Source: Garcia nutans
Taxonomy: Eukaryota > Streptophyta > Magnoliopsida > Malpighiales > Euphorbiaceae
Direction of reading: 5' to 3'
Assembly: GCA_947685225.1 (NCBI GenBank)
Contig: CANTUV010000010.1
Span: 2,542,001-2,606,000 of the forward strand
Length of the DNA stretch: 64,000 nucleotides
Of this stretch, positions 59,700-64,000 are shown piece by piece; position 1 is the stretch's first letter; each line of letters starts with the position of its first letter. The notes under the pieces were generated by a model. It had not been told where the DNA came from. It made no database searches and saw only the letters and a program-made list of their open reading frames with translations. Position numbers and translations under genes: made by a program.

Positions 59700-61075
59700 G
59701 GGTGTGCATTATTCTGTTTTAACCAAAAAATCAAATCGAACCGATTCGATTATCTTAAATTCACTGGCTGAATTAATCAAAATAACTTTTTATTTATTAA
59801 TATATTAAATATAATTTTCAGCAATAATATTTTATTGATTATATCTTTTTTACTATTAATATTTGCAATTTAATATTTTTAGTAATAAAAATTATTTTTA
59901 TTTTTATTTTTGCATTAATATATGTAAATTGATAATGTTTAGATTATAAATTACTATAAATTGGTTAATTTAGTTATAAGTATAACTGATAACTGAATTA
60001 AACATTTTTAATTTGGTTCGGTGCGGTTATGTATTATTATTTTATTAATTTTGATTCGGTTCGGCTATTATTTTAGAGGTCTAAAAAATTACGGTTAGTG
60101 TAAATTTTGAGTTGGCTCAGTTCGATTAACCGAATGCTTATCCCGATTCATACAGATATTTTTTTCTTTAAATTTTTTAATATAATATTTGTATATACTT
60201 AGGGGTTTAACTAATTCTTTATTAATCTTTATTTGTCACCAACATAACATACATAATATATCAATTTTTTAATTTTTTAAAAAATGTGGCACAATTTTTA
60301 TATACTTTTGGTATCTAATTGGGAAAGTGAGCCATTTTTGAAATTAAAAGTCAAAAAGTGGGTAATTTTTGAAAGAAAAAAAAGAAGAGAAAATGTGTAT
60401 TTTAAAATAATTTTAATTTTGGAATTTTTTTTTGTCAAGAATACAAATAAAAATAATTTTTGTTACTAAAAATATTAAATTGTAAATATTAATAATAAAA
60501 AAATTATAATAAATAATATACTATTGCTAAAAACTGTATTTAATATATTAATAAATAAAAATTATTTTATTTAATTTGGTTGGTGATTTTAAGATAATCA
60601 AATCAAACATTTTTAATTTAGTTCACTGCGGTTATGTATTATTATTTTATTAATTTTAGTTCGATTCGGTTATGTATTATTATTTTATTAATTTTTGTTT
60701 GGTTCAATTATCATTTTAAAGGTCTAAAAAACTATGATTAGTGTAAATTTTGATTTAGTTAAGTTCGATTACCGAATATTTATCCCAATTCATATATATA
60801 TATTTTCTTTAAATTTTTAATATAATATTTATATATACTTAGGGTTTTAACTAATTCTTTATTAATCTTTATTTGTCACCAACAAAAGTTACACAATATA
60901 TCAATTTTTTTAATTTTATTAAAAATGTTGCACAATTTTATATGCTTTTGGTATCTAATTGGGAAAGTGAAATATTTTTGAAATTAAAAGTCAAAAAGTG
61001 GGTAATTTTTGAAAGAAAAAAAAATAAAAAATGGGTATTTTAAAATAATTTTATTTTTGGGAATTTTTTGTTGAA
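59700..61075. repeat. foldback plus direct-repeat array (CGGTT-rich, AT-rich)
   Basis: Segment about 59740-59905 is the inverted copy of about 60445-60603: both contain, on opposite strands, TTTATTTATTAATATATTAA and CAATTTAATATTTTTAGTAA. The DNA between the arms (about 60000-60440) recurs as a direct repeat at about 60605-61075, sharing AAGTCAAAAAGTGGGTAATT, TTGGTATCTAATTGGGAAAG and CTTTATTTGTCACCAAC. TTCGGTTCGG/CGGTT motifs are scattered through it. It starts GGGGTGTGCATTATTC at about 59699. No coding capacity was seen. It is probably a non-autonomous foldback-type element with a later partial duplication. Confidence 0.78.
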
Positions 61076-62217
61076 ATTCTATTATATTATTAAAAGAAAA
61101 TCAAGTTATTGTTCAAATGGATAGAAACTTGCTCTGTCGGAAGAGAATTAATAGGATGAATCGAAGACCATAATTAGATCATGAACTTGTTGTGTATGTG
61201 GTTACAGTTGTAGATACGGCCATAAAAAGCCAGTGTGTCTAACCCTCTTATGAATTATTTTAGTCATTATCAAACTTTGTGTTAATTCTTAATTATTATG
61301 AAAAGATTTGTCATAATTAGCCAGGTTTAACTATTATTGATAATATAGTAAATAGAATGATAAATCATGATAAAGTTGAGAAACGCATTGTGGATTTAGC
61401 AATTTTTCTAAGAGATGAATCTTTCAATTTTTACAATTTTAAAAACACTTAATATTAATAAATAAAATTATTTATTCAAATTATTTTTATAAGATTCATA
61501 CATTGCAATTAACCTTTTACCCTTCTAATATTAAATTTTCAAATTAAATTACAATTTCCAAAAAAACAATTTAGAGAATAATTAAAAAAAGGAACGCTTG
61601 AGATAAATTAGCCATCTGACAAGTTTAATACTAGTTATAATTGTTATTTTTAAAAAAATCCAACTTATATATTTAATCAACATATAAATTACACATCAAA
61701 ATATAATATACCCTAAAAAAATATAAAATCCATCAATTTCAAGAAAAATAAAAGCCGATGTCCTAAAAGAGATGGTTCATACCATTAATTAACGCATCAT
61801 CAGCTTTGATTTGGAGAGTATAATATGATACGAACTTACGAATTGGGGACTTGGGTTGGTTAAAGAAGGTATATAACAAGTAATACCTAATGACATGATG
61901 AAAAATATTTCGTCATTTAATTAATTAAGGTTTATACATGGGAAAATATTTAATAAAAGTAAAGCAAGGAAAAGAGAATAAGAAATTTTGTTTAAAAAGG
62001 AGGAAAAAGATCAAAAAGACGAGAAGGAGAAAGAACAAGAAAAATGGAATCTAGCATCAGGCTTTGGTAGACTGCAAAAGGACTGTAACATCATGGACTG
62101 TCTACTAATTTCTTCCATCCAAATCAATCCCCTTGTGAGAAAAGCTAATAAAGAGAAGCCACTTCTGTAAAGTACTACATAGCCTCCCCTTGCCATGCGC
62201 AGAATTCTCATCTTTCA
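61076..62217. other. AT-rich intergenic DNA and 14-3-3 3' UTR
   Basis: No gene seen between the repeat array and the 14-3-3 stop codon. The last 200 bp before 62218 have normal composition and are probably the 14-3-3 3' UTR (minus strand). Confidence 0.45.
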
Positions 62218-64000
62218 TCAATGATGGTTCTGCAAAGAGAATACGACTTTCAATGGCACAACTGCAAAAACTACAAACTCGGTTGATTCAAAGGGAATTA
62301 TGTAAGAACTTACCTCTCCTCCTTCTGCAGCAGGCTTGGATTCTTCACTTTTAAAGTTGTCCTCGCCTACATGGATGCCAAAACATACAAATTATCTGAA
62401 AATGACTAAGGAAACTTCTAAAGGTAAGCCAAACCAATGCAAAAAGACTCAGAACTTGTTTTCGGCTCTTGCCAACATATGAGAAGCAGATTTTACTTGT
62501 CCATCATATTTGTAAGTGACCAAGGTCAAGGTTTTTTTTTGTCTTGTTTGATATAAATAAATTCAATAAAATTGTGCAGAATCCAATATAACTAGACCAA
62601 ATTCTATTGTTTATAAATGAATCCTACATTTGAATTAATGTACATATCACTTTGATTTTAACATTAAATTGTAAAACTTTCGTTCCTTTTGAGTTTATAC
62701 TGTACCTCCATCTTCAGGTAAGTCAGATGTCCAGAGAGTAAGGTTATCTCTCAACAACTGCATAATAAGTGTGCTGTCCTTGTATGATTCCTCACTCAAG
62801 GTATCCAACTCTGCAATTGCCTCATCAAAAGCTTGTTTGGCCAAATGGCAAGCCCTGCAAAAGTTTCATAATTGCTATTGAGACAAATTCTATGACCTAT
62901 GGATTACAGCAGAGCTAACCTACACACCTTTCAGGAGAATTCATGATCTCGTAGTAGAAAACAGAGAAGTTAAGTGCAAGGCCAAGACGAATTGGGTGAG
63001 TTGAAGACAGATCTGTTTTTGCAGTGGCAGAAGCAGCCTACACAGGAATGTCAACAGGAACACTTCAATTATGATCAGAAGTATATGAAAACTGCAAGTA
63101 CGAATTGATGGAGTATATTAATGTAGAACAATCAAACGGATCATGCCTCATAACCCTTGAGTGATTGCTCAGCTGCCTCCTTCCTTTCCTGGTCAGTCTT
63201 AAACTCAGCTAAATAGCGATGGTAGTCACCTTTCCTGAATTCATACATGGCAACGAATATATCAAGTAACAACAATCATAAAATCTTGTACTAGTATACA
63301 TAATAAAATATTCACAGTATTCAGTCTCTCCCTTATTTGATTACAGATTTTGCAAAAGGAAACATAAGCAACAAAGCATCATATGAACAAGACTAATCCT
63401 CTTTTCATATAGTCAAAACAGGGGAACAAAATCAATAAGCTTTGGTTCAGTGGCACTGGAGTCATCTCCAAAGCTGAAAATTCTCGAGTTCTAGCTCCAA
63501 TAAGAGTCAAATCTATCAAAAACAAAAAAAAGGCATCAAGACTGAACAACTTGGTCCTGGTGCTGGGAGTGATGGGTCCTGGGTTCTAATCTAATCCATT
63601 TGGTGGTAATTTTCACCAATTTAGTGAAAAATATTAAAAAAAAGAATACTAACAAAGTGTATAGCCTATGCTTTGTTGGTCCATTGAACATCCTAGGAAA
63701 AGAAAACTTGAAAAGAATGACTCACATCTTATAGTAGAAGACGGTAGCTTCTCCAGAGGTAGAAGAGGGGACAAGATGCTTGTCAATGATAGAAAGAATG
63801 TCATTGCAGATGTTAGCAAGTTCTTCCTCTACCTTCTGGCGGTAATTCTTAATGAGTTTAAGATTGTTTTCATTTCCTTTAGTCTCTTCCTTCTGTTCAA
63901 TGGAAGACATAATGCGCCAAGAAGCCCGCCTAGCACCAATCACATTTTTGTAACCCACAGACAGGAGGTTCCTCTCCTCCACGGTCAGCTCACAATCAAG
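62218..64000 (-). CDS. 14-3-3 protein (GRF12-like), 5' end outside window
   Basis: Minus-strand exons: from beyond 64000 to 63726, then 63234-63147, 63037-62928, 62854-62706, 62366-62314 and 62229-62218. The protein runs from LTVEERNLLSVGYKNVIGAR through RASWRIMSSIEQKEE, FYYKMKGDYHRYLAEFKT, LKGYEAASATAKTDL, HPIRLGLALNFSVFYYEI, ACHLAKQAFDEAIAELDTL and LIMQLLRDNLTLWTSDLPED to a variable tail ending AAEGENHH. Missing are only the N-terminal residues. Known: 14-3-3 dimers bind phospho-Ser/Thr motifs; the K, R, R and Y binding residues lie in the segments seen. Helices are complete, with no lesion. The donor after KGYE is GC (GAG|GCATGA); reading through would hit a stop at once. Position next to the EAF7-like gene suggests orthology to Arabidopsis GRF12 (At1g26480). 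Confidence 0.93.

Overview
The window is nuclear DNA from a flowering plant, most likely a eudicot. Evidence: many-exon genes with GT-AG introns in very AT-rich intergenic DNA, plant-only families (X8/plasmodesmal callose-binding protein, large PPR protein, plastid triose-phosphate translocator, 14-3-3 of the GRF12 type), and plant transposon lineages. I cannot name the species.

Genes, left to right: (1) the 3' part of an alpha/beta-hydrolase gene, + strand, 276-3632; (2) a convergent 4-exon gene for a GPI-anchored X8 protein (PDCB-like), - strand, 4310-6200; (3) a 6-exon mitochondrial-type PPR gene, + strand, 31610-35265; (4) a triose-phosphate/phosphate translocator (TPT) pseudogene, - strand, about 39513-47787, broken by internal deletions and by a hAT transposon inside an exon; (5) a 5-exon EAF7/MRGBP-like NuA4 subunit gene, + strand, 57504-59241; (6) a 14-3-3 gene, - strand, 62218-64000, whose 5' end lies outside. 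From memory, genes 3, 5 and 6 match the consecutive Arabidopsis loci At1g26460, At1g26470 and At1g26480, so an ancestral gene block seems to have been stretched by a TPT copy and transposons.

Mobile DNA dominates. 7799-8202 is a Tourist/Harbinger-like MITE with a TTA target duplication. 12384-21787 is an old, stop-riddled Copia element with recognisable LTRs. A 2.86-kb solo LTR (13840-16702, 5-bp duplication) is nested in its gag. 25220-30606 is a nearly intact full-length L1-type LINE with a 19-bp target duplication, overlapping ORF1/ORF2 and one in-frame stop. About 35395-37820 is a 5'-truncated RTE-type LINE, apparently inside a 3'-UTR intron of the PPR gene. 43247-47297 is a 4.05-kb hAT element with an 8-bp duplication and a frameshifted transposase. 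50130-54593 is a very young Copia element with identical 105-bp LTRs and one long gag-pol frame that seems to lack a conserved block of the reverse transcriptase.

The remaining DNA (about 6.4-12.4, 21.8-25.2, 47.8-50.1, 55.4-57.5 and 59.2-62.2 kb) is AT-rich, with microsatellites and small duplications. The most structured piece is a foldback-plus-direct-repeat array at 59740-61075. I see no clearly new biological system. The most interesting points are the layered insertions, two apparent GC-AG introns, and the young Copia element that looks catalytically damaged.
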